Assembly (NCBI GenBank): GCA_035297145.1
Contig: DATGZN010000006.1
Coordinates: 124,001-188,000, forward strand
DNA length: 64,000 bases
DNA from: QHXW01 sp035297145
GTDB taxonomy: Bacteria; Acidobacteriota; Terriglobia; Bryobacterales; Bryobacteraceae
Reading direction: 5' to 3'
The notes beneath the pieces were generated by a model, which ran no database searches, was not told where the DNA came from, and saw only the letters and a program-made list of their open reading frames with translations. Positions 1 to 8,536 of the stretch are shown one piece after another. How positions within the stretch are numbered: position 1 is the stretch's first letter; every line of letters starts with the position of its first letter. The position numbers and the translations under genes are program-made.

Positions 1-786
1 GCGGTACAGAGCGCCCTGGTTGTAGGGGTATACACGGCCATCGAAGGCCGGCTCGGCGTATGGAGTGACCGGTCTTCCATTGCGTACCTCTTCATCGGTG
101 TGTCGGTCATGGCTACTATCTGGACGATCCTCTATCTGGCGATCACCACTATGCGCCACTCGCGCGAAGTGCGCCGCAACGAGACGCTGATGAAGCAAGC
201 CCTCACGAACGCCGAACTGCGCGCACTGGAAGCCCAGTTGGACCCTCACTTTCTCTTCAACTGCCTGAACTCGATTCGGGGCATGATCAGTGAGGATCCC
301 GGACAGGCACAGGATATGATCACGCGGCTGGCCAATATCCTGCGCTATAACCTGCAAAAAGACCGGCGCCACACTGTGCCGCTGGCCGGAGAGCTGGAGG
401 TTGTTTCGGACTACCTGGCGCTGGAGTCGATTCGCTTTGAGGACCGTCTGCGCGTGCATGTGGAGGTGGATGGTGCGGCGCGCCAGCGCACGATCCCTCC
501 CATGATGCTGCAAACCCTGGTGGAGAATGCGATCAAGCACGGCATGGAAGAGAATCCGTCCGGCACCGACCTCTTCATTCGGGCAGGCTTCGACGGCAAC
601 GTGTTGCGGATCGAGGTGGAAAACACCGGCAGCCTGAGCGAGCCGCGGACCGGCTCAACGCAGATCGGGTTGACGAATGCCCGGGAGCGTCTCCGCATTC
701 TTTACGGTGAGCACGCCAGCCTGCAACTCATTCCGCGGGGCGAGGATCGCGTGGCCGTCACCATCCTGATCCCCGCCACCGCATGA
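1..786 (+). CDS. LytS-type sensor histidine kinase (5' end outside window)
   Basis: The C-terminal 261 residues of a sensor kinase of the LytS/YpdA type; the frame stays open back to base 1, so the N-terminal sensor or membrane part lies outside. The end of a membrane segment is visible before the His_kinase (PF06580-type) region. The phospho-acceptor His is in the LDPHFLFN motif (codon 247-249). The ATP-binding half shows the N-box VENAIKHG and a later G-box-like GLTNARERL. The partner is the LytTR regulator that overlaps its last codons (ATGA), so the two are translated together. The signal sensed cannot be read from this part. An internal GTG at 100 could be taken as the start but would cut off membrane sequence. 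Confidence 0.9.
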   Translation, partial: AVQSALVVGVYTAIEGRLGVWSDRSSIAYLFIGVSVMATIWTILYLAITTMRHSREVRRNETLMKQALTNAELRALEAQLDPHFLFNCLNSIRGMISEDPGQAQDMITRLANILRYNLQKDRRHTVPLAGELEVVSDYLALESIRFEDRLRVHVEVDGAARQRTIPPMMLQTLVENAIKHGMEENPSGTDLFIRAGFDGNVLRIEVENTGSLSEPRTGSTQIGLTNARERLRILYGEHASLQLIPRGEDRVAVTILIPATA

Positions 787-1469
787 AGGCGCTGATCATT
801 GACGATGAGCGCATCGCGCGTCAGGAACTTCGCCGATTACTCGGCGCGCATCCGGAAATCGAGATCGCCGGGGACGCCCGCACGGGCGAAGAGGCACTGG
901 AGGCGATCGGGCGGCTTGCGCCCGATGTTCTGTTCCTCGACGTGCGTATGCCAGGGATGACCGGTTTCGATCTGCTGGAGCATCTGGACGATGTCCCGCA
1001 GGTGATCTTCACCACGGCGTACGACGAATACGCGCTGAAGGCATTTGAAGTGAGCGCGCTTGACTACCTGGTAAAGCCAGTGGCGCCGGCTCGGCTGGCT
1101 GCGGCTGTCGCAAAGCTTCGCCCGCGTGCCGCCCAATCGCGCTTGGAGCAAGTCTTCGTCAGAGACGGCGAACGCTGCTGGCTCGTGCGTGTCGCTGATA
1201 TTTTCCTGCTCGAATCAGAGGGCAACTATACGCGTGTGTACTTTGCAAGAGAGCGGCCGCTGGTTCCTCGCTCCCTGGCGGCTTTGCACGAACGGCTCGA
1301 TCCCGCCATCTTCTTTCGTGCTGGGCGCAGGCACATCATCAATCTGAAATGGGTTGAACGCGTCGAGCCCGGCCTCGGCGGTAATCTCCAAGTGATCCTG
1401 CGTGGCGGGACGACGGTGGAGATGTCGCGGCGACAGTCGGTCCGTTTCCGCGAAGCGCTAAGCCTCTAG
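783..1469 (+). CDS. LytTR-family response regulator
   Basis: A 228-residue response regulator. The receiver domain (about residues 1-118) has the acidic pair in IIDDER, the phospho-acceptor Asp53 in FLDVRMPG, and the conserved Lys in DYLVKP. The C-terminal part (about 125-226) is a LytTR DNA-binding domain, recognisable from ESEGNYTRVYF and the ending in which a Ser-Arg-Arg segment leads to a basic helix. LytTR proteins bind direct repeats in promoters and are activated by LytS kinases, here encoded just upstream with a 4-base overlap. Targets are unknown; the next gene downstream is convergent, so it does not share the operon. Confidence 0.93.
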   Translation: MKALIIDDERIARQELRRLLGAHPEIEIAGDARTGEEALEAIGRLAPDVLFLDVRMPGMTGFDLLEHLDDVPQVIFTTAYDEYALKAFEVSALDYLVKPVAPARLAAAVAKLRPRAAQSRLEQVFVRDGERCWLVRVADIFLLESEGNYTRVYFARERPLVPRSLAALHERLDPAIFFRAGRRHIINLKWVERVEPGLGGNLQVILRGGTTVEMSRRQSVRFREALSL

Positions 1470-1502
1470 TGGCTTGTTGCAGAGAGCCGTTAGCATGACG
1501 CA

Positions 1503-1568
1503 ACCGCTCCCTCCGGTCACGGCTCAGTATACGACGTGCTTCACGGAGCCGTGACCAAAGGGAGCGGT
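1503..1568. repeat. Long interrupted palindrome between convergent genes (candidate bidirectional terminator or dispersed palindrome)
   Basis: Inner arms GGTCACGGCTC (1515-1525) and GAGCCGTGACC (1546-1556) pair perfectly over 11 bp. Outer arms ACCGCTCCC (1503-1511) and GGGAGCGGT (1560-1568) pair over 9 bp. A 3x3 internal loop separates them and the loop is 20 nt. It lies between the ends of the response regulator and the phosphate transporter, so it could stop transcription from both sides. There is no T-run. A mobile or dispersed palindromic repeat is the alternative. Confidence 0.6.
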
Positions 1569-1615
1569 AACTAACGTTCCGCGAAGTGCTCAGCCTCAGT
1601 CCGGCAACCCTGTCT

Positions 1616-3235
1616 TCAAGCCGCCATGCTGCGGAAAATCCAGAACAGGGTGCCCGCCAGCACGATCGACGCCGGCAGCGTGAGCACCCACGCCATGAGA
1701 AGGTTTCGCACCGTCCCCCATTGCAGGCCGGAGTGGTTGGCAGCCATGGTGCCCGCGATGCCCGAGGAGAGCACATGCGTCGTGCTGACGGGCAGTCCAA
1801 ATCCGTCCGCGGCGCCGATCGTGGCCATCGCCGTAATCTCCGCCGCCGCTCCTTGTGCGTAGGTGAGGTGATTCTTGCCGATTTTCTCACCCACCGTCAC
1901 GACGATGCGCTTCCATCCCACCATCGTGCCGAGGCCGAGAGCCAGTGCCACCACGACCTTCACCCAGATCGGGATGAACCGCGTGGCCTTGTCGATGTGC
2001 CCCTTGTAATTCTTCAGAACCGCGGCGTCGGCGGCGGCGATCGCCGGCTGGCCGGATTTCTGCATCAGTCGCAGCGCCTCGCTCACCAGATACATGTCGT
2101 TACGGAAGTTGCGCGTCCGCTCGGCCGGAACTTTCGAGAGCAGCTTGAAGATCGACATTTCATTGGCCATGTCGTTGATCAGCTCGCGCAGCGCGAGCAC
2201 CGTGCTCGGCTTAAACTCACGCGTGCGCACGTACTCGGTCACATCCTCGCGCGGGTCGCCCATGACGGTCGAACCGGTGACGTAATGGTTCAGCGTTTCC
2301 ACTGCCTGGCGGGAAACGGCGATGAAATCCTGCGACTCCTTCGCGGTGACGGCATGGTTGAGGGCGTACGCCGTGGGTACGGTGCCAATCAGAATCAGCA
2401 TGATCAGCCCCATGCCCTTTTGCCCGTCATTAGAGCCGTGGAAGAAGCTGACACCGGTACACGTGAGCATCAGCAATCCGCGGATCCAGAACGGCGGCGG
2501 TGCGTCGCCTTCAGGAGCTTGATAGAGGCGCTTGTCAGGGATCATGGCTTTCGCAGCCAGTAGTAGCATCCAGGCGACCGCGAAACCGATGAGCGGCGAC
2601 AGCAGGAGCGACTTCCCGATGTTGGCGGCCTGCCCCCAATCCACGCCGCTGGTCCCGGTTTTCACCGCCATTAACTGATTGGCGATGCCGACGCCAATCA
2701 CCGATCCGATCAGCGTGTGAGAACTCGAAGCCGGCAGTCCGAAATACCACGTGCCGAGGTTCCAGATGATGGCGGCCACGAGCAGCGCGAACACCATGGC
2801 GAACCCCGCCGTGTTGCCGACCTGGAGAATCAACTCCACCGGCAGCAGCGAAATGATGCCGAACGCCACCGCGCCGCTCGACACAACCACGCCCAGAAAA
2901 TTCCATGCGCCCGACCAGACGACGGCCACATGCGGTTCAAGTGTATGGGTGTAAATAACCGTGGCGACGGCGTTAGCCGTGTCATGAAATCCGTTGACGA
3001 ATTCAAAGCCTAGCGCCACCAGTAGGGCGAAGCCAAGCATCAGGTACGGGAAGATCGACGTGCTCTTCACTTCTCCAAGGTCGTTCACCAGGCTCCATCC
3101 GGCATACAGCACGCCGATGAGCAAAACGACTCCGAAGACCAGGATGCCCGCCCGTCCCGGGCCTTTGGTCAATTTCTTGTCCAGTAACGAACCAGGGGCG
3201 GAAGGTTGAGAGGGAATTGCTGCGGCAGAAGCCAT
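1616..3235 (-). CDS. pit: PiT-family inorganic phosphate transporter
   Basis: A 539-residue integral membrane protein of the PHO4/PiT family, which imports phosphate (usually as a metal-phosphate complex) driven by protons or cations. Both halves of the family's inverted repeat are clear: GFHDTANAVAT and GLPASSSHTLIGSVIG in the N-terminal half, and DGFGLPVSTTHVLSSG in the C-terminal half. They are separated by a long hydrophilic loop of about 130 residues (DFIAVSRQAVETLNHY onward). The length is close to E. coli PitA. An AAGGAG lies a few bases before the ATG. No PhoU-like (DUF47) partner gene is adjacent, so it appears to be transcribed alone. Confidence 0.93.
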   Translation of the reverse strand: MASAAAIPSQPSAPGSLLDKKLTKGPGRAGILVFGVVLLIGVLYAGWSLVNDLGEVKSTSIFPYLMLGFALLVALGFEFVNGFHDTANAVATVIYTHTLEPHVAVVWSGAWNFLGVVVSSGAVAFGIISLLPVELILQVGNTAGFAMVFALLVAAIIWNLGTWYFGLPASSSHTLIGSVIGVGIANQLMAVKTGTSGVDWGQAANIGKSLLLSPLIGFAVAWMLLLAAKAMIPDKRLYQAPEGDAPPPFWIRGLLMLTCTGVSFFHGSNDGQKGMGLIMLILIGTVPTAYALNHAVTAKESQDFIAVSRQAVETLNHYVTGSTVMGDPREDVTEYVRTREFKPSTVLALRELINDMANEMSIFKLLSKVPAERTRNFRNDMYLVSEALRLMQKSGQPAIAAADAAVLKNYKGHIDKATRFIPIWVKVVVALALGLGTMVGWKRIVVTVGEKIGKNHLTYAQGAAAEITAMATIGAADGFGLPVSTTHVLSSGIAGTMAANHSGLQWGTVRNLLMAWVLTLPASIVLAGTLFWIFRSMAA

Positions 3236-3328
3236 AGGTCTCCTTGCTAGTGCTGACCACGCAGCATATAAGAGGCAGGTGAAATCTTGTTTACAATTGC
3301 GTCACAAATGCGTTGCGGCGGCCGGGTT

Positions 3329-5227
3329 TTATCGCGATAGACCCACACGGCGGAGCAACGCGGCGAAACGCGGCTCGGATCGCAGCGCATCGAAGGCAGG
3401 CTCGATTCCGATTTCCGTCATCGGGAGCTGGCGTTCTGTGTACGCTTGCTCCAGGCAGTCGAGGGCCTTCTCTTTCTCAGCGAGCCGGGTGTAGACGATG
3501 GCGAGGCCATAGCTGCCGGCGTACGCTTCCGGAGGATTCTCCTTCGCGCTTGAGAGTTCGAGAACCTTCTCCCAGTAACCCCTGGGTCCACGGGCTGCGA
3601 GGGCTACCCGGAGTTCCTCCGCCTTAGCCAGTGCAGCTTTGGGATTTTCACCCGCCAGCATGCGCGCTTTGGTCTCTTCCTCAATGGCATCGCCGAATCT
3701 TCCGGTGTAGGTGAACAGGTGAGCGAGACGCTCGTGGTTTATGGCGAAGTTTGGATCCAACCGATTCGCCTTTTGAAACTGTGCAAGGGCTTCGTCATAC
3801 CGGCTTGCCCACAGGTAGGTGCGGCCAAGGAAAGATTGAGTGGGCAGCGACAGCGGGTCAAGTGCGACGGCGGCCTTCGTCTCTGCAATGGCCTCATCGT
3901 GACGGCCGAACGGGGAAAGGTAACTGTTGGAATAGATTAAGTGGGTATTCGCATCGCTTGGATTCAGTTCGAGCGCCCTTCGGTACTCACGTTCGGCGCC
4001 CGGCCAATCATATTCGAAGTGGGCTTTCACAAACGCGAGCGTTGTATGGGCTTCGCCGAGCGTATCGTCGAGCGCGAGCGCTCGTATCGCTGCTTCCCGC
4101 GCTTTGGGCATGCATTCGGCCGGACTCAAGACGCGGAAGACCGGGGCCAGCATGTAAACGCGAGCGATCCCCTCGTAACCGAGAGCGCTATCCGGTTGAA
4201 CGTTGATGGCGTGCTGGAAATCGGCAATGGCCAGCTCAACGCCCTTTGCCGTTCGCTGATTCCAGGCCTGCAATCCTTGCAGGTAAGCCTCGTGAGCCTC
4301 CGCATTCACGTGCGGCGTTCCGGCCAGGCGCGCCTCCGTCTGTTGCGAAAGCGTGAGTCGGATCTTGCCGGCGATGACGCGCGCGACCTCGCTTTGCAGC
4401 CTGAGCACATCACCAAGGTCCCGGTCGAAGCTCTCGGCCCAGATATGTGTCTGATCGCTGGTCTGGATGAGCTGGGCGGTCACACGCAGACGCTCGCCCG
4501 CGCGCCGGACGCTGCCTTCGAGTACGTAGTTCACCCCGAGTTCCCGCGCGATCTGCGCCGTGTTTTTCCGCGCACTCTTGTACTGCATGGCCGACGTGCG
4601 CGCGATCACACCCAGGCGCGCCGGGTCCAGGCTGCCGAGTTCGGTAATCATCTCCTCGGTCATACCGTCGGCGAAGTATTCCTCCCGCGCGTCGCCACTC
4701 AGGTTTACAAAGGGCAGCACTGCCAGCATGACTCTGGCGGAACCAGGTTTGAACGGTCGCGGAAGATAGGGTAGGGCGATCAGCGTGGCGGCAATCAGCA
4801 CCGCAGCGGCTCCGAGCCACAAAAGCCAGCGCCGCGGTTTGGGGACGGCAGCCGGAACCGTCTCGGTCTGCAGCGCAATCGCGGGTTGAGTCGCAACCGG
4901 TGCCGGCTCGGCAGGCGGAGGAACAAAGCGGTAGCCCTTGCCCGCGACCGTATGCAGCAGGCGCGGCTTTTCCGGGTTGTCCTTCAGGGCTTGCCGGACC
5001 TTGCGCACAGCCGTGTTCACGCTGGTGTCGCTGTCCACGAAAACGTCGTGGCCCCAAATCCGCTCGATGATCTCCTGGCGCGTCACCAGTTGCCCGCGCC
5101 GCTCCACCAGCAGGAACAGCAGATCCAGTGGAATGCGCTCCAGCGGTACCACCCGGCCCGCACGGCGGAGCTGATAGGCCCCGGAATCGAGTTCGAAATT
5201 CTCGAATTGGTAGACCTCGGTGGGCAT
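3329..5227 (-). CDS. Winged-helix (Trans_reg_C) DNA-binding protein with TPR repeats, CadC-like
   Basis: About 632 residues from the ATG at 5227; an in-frame ATG at 5290 would add 21 residues with no homology-like sequence. Domains in order: an OmpR/PhoB-type winged helix without a receiver domain (about 1-100, YQFENFELDSGAYQLRRAG to GKGYRFVPP), a Pro/Ala linker, one membrane span (LLWLGAAAVLIAATLIALPYL), a domain of the kind found in adenylate-cyclase/TPR proteins (LAVLPFVNLSG, FADGMTEEMITEL, VLEGSVRRAG), then TPR repeats to the end. Such proteins are abundant in Acidobacteria and are thought to be membrane-bound one-component regulators. The ligand is unknown. It is divergent from the secreted-protein gene at 5431. 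Confidence 0.9.
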   Translation of the reverse strand: MPTEVYQFENFELDSGAYQLRRAGRVVPLERIPLDLLFLLVERRGQLVTRQEIIERIWGHDVFVDSDTSVNTAVRKVRQALKDNPEKPRLLHTVAGKGYRFVPPPAEPAPVATQPAIALQTETVPAAVPKPRRWLLWLGAAAVLIAATLIALPYLPRPFKPGSARVMLAVLPFVNLSGDAREEYFADGMTEEMITELGSLDPARLGVIARTSAMQYKSARKNTAQIARELGVNYVLEGSVRRAGERLRVTAQLIQTSDQTHIWAESFDRDLGDVLRLQSEVARVIAGKIRLTLSQQTEARLAGTPHVNAEAHEAYLQGLQAWNQRTAKGVELAIADFQHAINVQPDSALGYEGIARVYMLAPVFRVLSPAECMPKAREAAIRALALDDTLGEAHTTLAFVKAHFEYDWPGAEREYRRALELNPSDANTHLIYSNSYLSPFGRHDEAIAETKAAVALDPLSLPTQSFLGRTYLWASRYDEALAQFQKANRLDPNFAINHERLAHLFTYTGRFGDAIEEETKARMLAGENPKAALAKAEELRVALAARGPRGYWEKVLELSSAKENPPEAYAGSYGLAIVYTRLAEKEKALDCLEQAYTERQLPMTEIGIEPAFDALRSEPRFAALLRRVGLSR

Positions 5228-5356
5228 CGCTCGCTCCGGCAGCGATTCTGCCATTGTACGCAGGTCCGGCCCAGTTCGCGTAGCTACCAACGCTTCAGTA
5301 AGTTGCCGCTACACGAGAAATTCAGAGAATCTTCAGGCGATCTCTATGGGGCGATC

Positions 5357-5380
5357 CGCCGATCGCGTGGATGATCGGCG
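5357..5380. repeat. Short inverted repeat in the divergent promoter region
   Basis: Arms CGCCGATC (5357-5364) and GATCGGCG (5373-5380) are separated by 8 bases. It lies between the divergent CadC-like regulator (start 5227) and the secreted protein (start 5431). It could be an operator, possibly for the winged-helix protein, but nothing else supports that. Confidence 0.3.
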
Positions 5381-5430
5381 CTACGCCGGTCAATCCCCGT
5401 GGAAGACCGGCGCCAGGAGGAAAAAGACAA

Positions 5431-5994
5431 ATGAACATTCGGCTTCAAAAAGCAACGCTCCCCGCCGCGATGGTTTTGCTGGCAATTGCCGGCGTGACGC
5501 GGGCGCAAGACAATGGCTGCACCAACTCAACGCTCCGGGGGGATTACGCATTCACCGTCTCGGGCCAAATTCTCAATTCAGATGGGACCACCACCACACG
5601 TAGAGGCGTGGCGCTCACCCACTTTGATGGCTCGGGCAACCTGACGCAGGTGGATTATGTGACCGCACTCACACCCGGCCATACCCCGCCAGGCGGTATC
5701 GACACCGCTCCAGTTTTTCGAACCAACGAAACCGGCACATACTCGGTCAATCCGGACTGCATCGGAAGCGCGGAGATCGACTTTCCCCCACATCCGGGCG
5801 GAGCCGTCATCAAGCTGATTTTCGTGCTAGGCAATCACGGGCAGAGCATCCATACCGTCGTTGCCTCGCTTACTCCGCCGGGGGCGCCCGGGCCTGTGCC
5901 CGTCTCCATCCGTAGTGACGGCGAGAAGCTCGGGCAGGCCCCGGCTATAGCGAATCAAGAGGATTCTGTAGGATCGCAGCCGGCCGGACATTAA
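5431..5994 (+). CDS. Small secreted protein of unknown function
   Basis: A 187-residue protein. The start at 5431 is chosen because a perfect AGGAGG lies at 5415-5420 and because it gives a clean Sec signal peptide (basic start, hydrophobic core PAAMVLLAIAGV, cleavage near TRAQD). The mature part opens with CTNSTLRGDYAF, a pattern common in small exported acidobacterial proteins: a Cys, then SLRG-Y-F, then a beta-rich stretch (GTGTYSVNPDC-like). Two Cys in the mature part could form a disulfide. The C-terminal 30 residues are hydrophilic and low in structure. I do not recognise an enzyme motif; an extracytoplasmic binding or structural role is likely. Confidence 0.75.
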   Translation: MNIRLQKATLPAAMVLLAIAGVTRAQDNGCTNSTLRGDYAFTVSGQILNSDGTTTTRRGVALTHFDGSGNLTQVDYVTALTPGHTPPGGIDTAPVFRTNETGTYSVNPDCIGSAEIDFPPHPGGAVIKLIFVLGNHGQSIHTVVASLTPPGAPGPVPVSIRSDGEKLGQAPAIANQEDSVGSQPAGH

Positions 5995-6017
5995 CGGCAC
6001 ATTGGTCCGCCACTCTG

Positions 6018-6064
6018 CTTAACCTCCCGCAAACCGCAAAGACACTCTCGAGCGGTTTGCGGGT
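6018..6064 (-). other. Possible ghost of an rlmN 3' end (duplicated flank of a small island)
   Basis: Read on the minus strand this ends in GGGAGGTTAA, as the real rlmN does at 7426. Before that it carries the same kind of inverted repeat (CCCGCAAACCGC at 6026-6037 with GCGGTTTGCGGG at 6052-6063) that occurs in the rlmN coding end (7451-7462 with 7478-7489). By eye most of the aligned bases match, with an internal deletion of about 16 bases and a small length difference in the loop. It may instead be an independent terminator-like hairpin. Confidence 0.4.
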
Positions 6065-6204
6065 GCTTCAGGTGACGAATTCGGTCGTCTTCTCCCTCCA
6101 ACCTCGGATGCCGCACGCAACGCTGCTGCAGTGTAACTGGTGACGAACGGCAACTACGGAACTTTCGAGGACCGGCGTATAATCGAGAGACTTCAGGCGC
6201 GCCG

Positions 6205-6417
6205 GTGAAGCATTTCTTCATCAGCTACAACAAAGCGGACCGCGAGTGGGCGGAATGGATAGCCTGGGCGCTCGAAGAGGCCGGCTATTCGACAATCCTT
6301 CAAGCCTGGGATTTCGGGCCAGGGGCGAACTTTGTCCTGGAGATGGACAAAGCGGCGAAAGAGGCGGAGCGCACGATCGCCGTTCTGTCACCAGAACCGT
6401 CCAGCTGCAGCGTTTAA
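6205..6417 (+). pseudogene. Truncated TIR-domain protein (N-terminal part only)
   Basis: A 70-residue ORF with a GTG start. It opens with the beta-A and helix-A signature of bacterial TIR_2 domains (KHFFISYNKADREWAEWIAWALEEAGY) and reaches the beta-C/beta-D region (AERTIAVLSP), where the family usually continues with a further 70-90 residues. Here the similarity stops abruptly after LSPE and the frame closes ten codons later. The catalytic Glu region normally found in the middle of TIR NADases is only partly present (ALEEAGYST). The break point is near 6395, immediately before an unrelated ORF in another frame. The fragment is therefore probably the remnant of a longer TIR effector, perhaps from a defence gene. 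Confidence 0.65.
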
Positions 6418-6448
6418 AGTAATCTTATGCTGTATGGTTCGGGACTTG

Positions 6449-7363
6449 ATGTCTAAAAACAGAGGACGAGTGACTCCGATAGTCTTCGCGCGAATAGGCT
6501 GGATGAAGCGGTACCTCGGTCCGACGCTAGACGATCCAAAGCCTATCGGCGGCGGAAGTTACAACAGGCGCTCTCTCGGTTTCGAGGCGTTCAACTTTCT
6601 CCCATTGGGTGGTCGAATGTCTGGCTATTTTCAGCCACCGCCGCGTGCTAGTCATCCGCCAACCGTAGCCCTCGAGCGTATAGACACAGGTTTCACTGGG
6701 GACGAGTTGAGTGGCGTTCTGGCGGTCTTCGTCGCCACCGATCCAAAACGCGGTAGACAGCGTATAGTCGGCTGGTTCCCGGATGCAACCGTCTATCGAC
6801 ACGAACAACTATCGAACGACCAGAGAAGAAAATCCTCTTCCTACTTCATGAAGAAACCCGCTTCCTACTTCATTCAGAAGACACCCGCGGAAAAGGCCGT
6901 CCGTATTCCGGAACCGAAACGGGAGTTCATAGTTCCGAGGGGAAAAGGCGCTTTCGGACGGGCTAACGTCTGTTATGCACTCGATACGAAGGGGCAGCCA
7001 AAGGTGTCGGCGCAGTGGATGAATGACGCAGTGGAATACATCAATTCCTATGAGGCCGAGAACGTAGCGCAGGAACCAGGGAGTGAAGCCGACCCCGACA
7101 TTGAACAGAAGCTTGGGACCGCTATCGAACAAGTCGCCGGCTTTCAGAGCAACCCGCGCAACGGTACCTCGGTCTCACTAAGCCCTAACGAAGTTGAACC
7201 CGGACGAAAACACAAGAACTCAGCGCTCTTCATTGTCCACTCGGTAAAGGTCAAAGGAAAAAGAAATCCAATTGTTTCCGGTGGTAAAGAGCGTTTCTTA
7301 AATCCTTGGGACATCTCGACGGGAACACTCAAGCCGCGTGGGTTCGTCCTGACTCTTAGATGA
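6449..7363 (+). CDS. Uncharacterised protein next to the TIR fragment
   Basis: A 304-residue ORF from ATG 6449 (ATG 6434 is an alternative; the frame is open to 6332 but upstream codons overlap the TIR fragment in another frame and look non-coding). The N-terminal 150 residues look like a real globular domain: VFARIGWMKRYLG, PIGGGSYNRRSLGFEAFNF, GYFQP, then a hydrophobic strand LAVFVATDPKRGRQRIVGW. The middle (residues about 165-175) has the near-repeat FMKKPASYFIQKTP, and the C-terminal third is hydrophilic. I do not recognise the function. No predicted signal peptide or membrane span. The stretch looks less GC-rich than neighbouring genes, which fits recent acquisition. Confidence 0.6.
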   Translation: MSKNRGRVTPIVFARIGWMKRYLGPTLDDPKPIGGGSYNRRSLGFEAFNFLPLGGRMSGYFQPPPRASHPPTVALERIDTGFTGDELSGVLAVFVATDPKRGRQRIVGWFPDATVYRHEQLSNDQRRKSSSYFMKKPASYFIQKTPAEKAVRIPEPKREFIVPRGKGAFGRANVCYALDTKGQPKVSAQWMNDAVEYINSYEAENVAQEPGSEADPDIEQKLGTAIEQVAGFQSNPRNGTSVSLSPNEVEPGRKHKNSALFIVHSVKVKGKRNPIVSGGKERFLNPWDISTGTLKPRGFVLTLR

Positions 7364-7425
7364 GGTGTCCTGCTGACGATCATCGATCGCGAGGCAGACG
7401 CGGTCCGCAGAGCGCTCGGCGTTCG

Positions 7426-8472
7426 TTAACCTCCCACTCTCTTCAATTGCCCGCAAGCCGCGAAAATGTCCAACCCGCGCGGCTTGCGGATGAAGCAGGG
7501 CATCGCACGTCGCACCAGCGCCTGAAACGCGAGCACGCGCTCGGGGTCCGGCGTCTCGTACGGAATCCCCGGCCCGGGATTCAGCGCGATCAGGTTCACT
7601 TTGCAGTTCAGATTCGCCAGCAGCTTCACCACACGGCGCGCATCGGTGTCGGTGTCGTTCACGCCTTTGAGCAGCACATATTCGAAGGTCAGCTTCTCCC
7701 ACGGTCGCAGCGGGTACGCACGACAGGCATCGAGCAGATCCTTGAGATGATACTTGCGCGTGATGGGCATCAGCTCCTGGCGCATCTCTTCGGTCGAGGC
7801 ATTGAGTGAAACCGCCAGCTTCGGCCGCACAGGCTCCAGCCCCAGTTCGGCGATCTTCGGCACGATGCCAGCCGTCGAGAGTGTGACGCGTTTCTCCGAA
7901 AGTCCTACGCCGCGCGGGTCAACCAGAATGCGCGTAGCCTTCACTACATTTTCCAGATTCAGCAGCGGCTCACCCATCCCCATCATGACGATGTTCAATC
8001 TTGCGCCCTGGCCCAAGAGGCCGTTGTCGCGCGCGACGTAAAGCACCTGGCCCACGATCTCGCCCGCGGTCAGGTTGCGCTCCAGACCCATCAGAGCCGT
8101 CATGCAGAACTTGCAATCGACCGGGCAGCCCACCTGGCTCGAAATGCACAGCGTGTCGCGTGTTTCTTCGGGCATCCACACGGTTTCCACGGTCCGGCCA
8201 TCGTCGAGGCGCAGCAAGTAGCGGCGTGTGCCGTCACTCGATTCATATCGGTGCTCGGCCGTCGGCTGGCCCACCATGTGGCCGGAGGCCAAGCGTGCGC
8301 GAAGTACTCCTGGAAGTGTCGTAATCTGAATTAAATCAGTGGCTTGCGAGTGATAGAGGGCTTCGTAGACCTGGCGCGCGCGGAACTCGGGCTGTTCCGG
8401 TCCGAGAACCTCCTGGATTTCGCTAACTTCCATCCCTAGAAGGGCTTGCGGCATTTCCCTCCAGTCTAACAT
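7426..8472 (-). CDS. rlmN: Dual-specificity RNA methyltransferase RlmN
   Basis: A 348-residue radical SAM enzyme that methylates C2 of A2503 in 23S rRNA and A37 in some tRNAs. The [4Fe-4S] cluster Cys triplet is C116-C120-C123 in VGCPVDCKFCMTA. Family motifs follow (GMGEPLLN, STAGIVPKI, SLNAS, EYVLLKGVND). The C-terminal Cys (C340, in AACGQL), which carries the transferred methyl, is present. An internal ATG at 8433 (MEVSEIQEVLG) is an equally plausible start and would avoid overlap with the divergent protease gene's upstream region. Its 3' end may have served as the attachment point for the TIR-bearing scar downstream. Confidence 0.96.
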   Translation of the reverse strand: MLDWREMPQALLGMEVSEIQEVLGPEQPEFRARQVYEALYHSQATDLIQITTLPGVLRARLASGHMVGQPTAEHRYESSDGTRRYLLRLDDGRTVETVWMPEETRDTLCISSQVGCPVDCKFCMTALMGLERNLTAGEIVGQVLYVARDNGLLGQGARLNIVMMGMGEPLLNLENVVKATRILVDPRGVGLSEKRVTLSTAGIVPKIAELGLEPVRPKLAVSLNASTEEMRQELMPITRKYHLKDLLDACRAYPLRPWEKLTFEYVLLKGVNDTDTDARRVVKLLANLNCKVNLIALNPGPGIPYETPDPERVLAFQALVRRAMPCFIRKPRGLDIFAACGQLKRVGG

Positions 8473-8536
8473 GGGCCGCTCCGGTGGCGGAAAAAGGCCT
8501 AAAAATGGTAAAAAGGATCAGGCCCTCCTGCTCCCC

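Noticed and set aside
1586..2563. Plus-strand ORF of 325 codons over the phosphate transporter
   Set aside because: His- and Arg-rich translation without domains, opposite a clear PiT protein.
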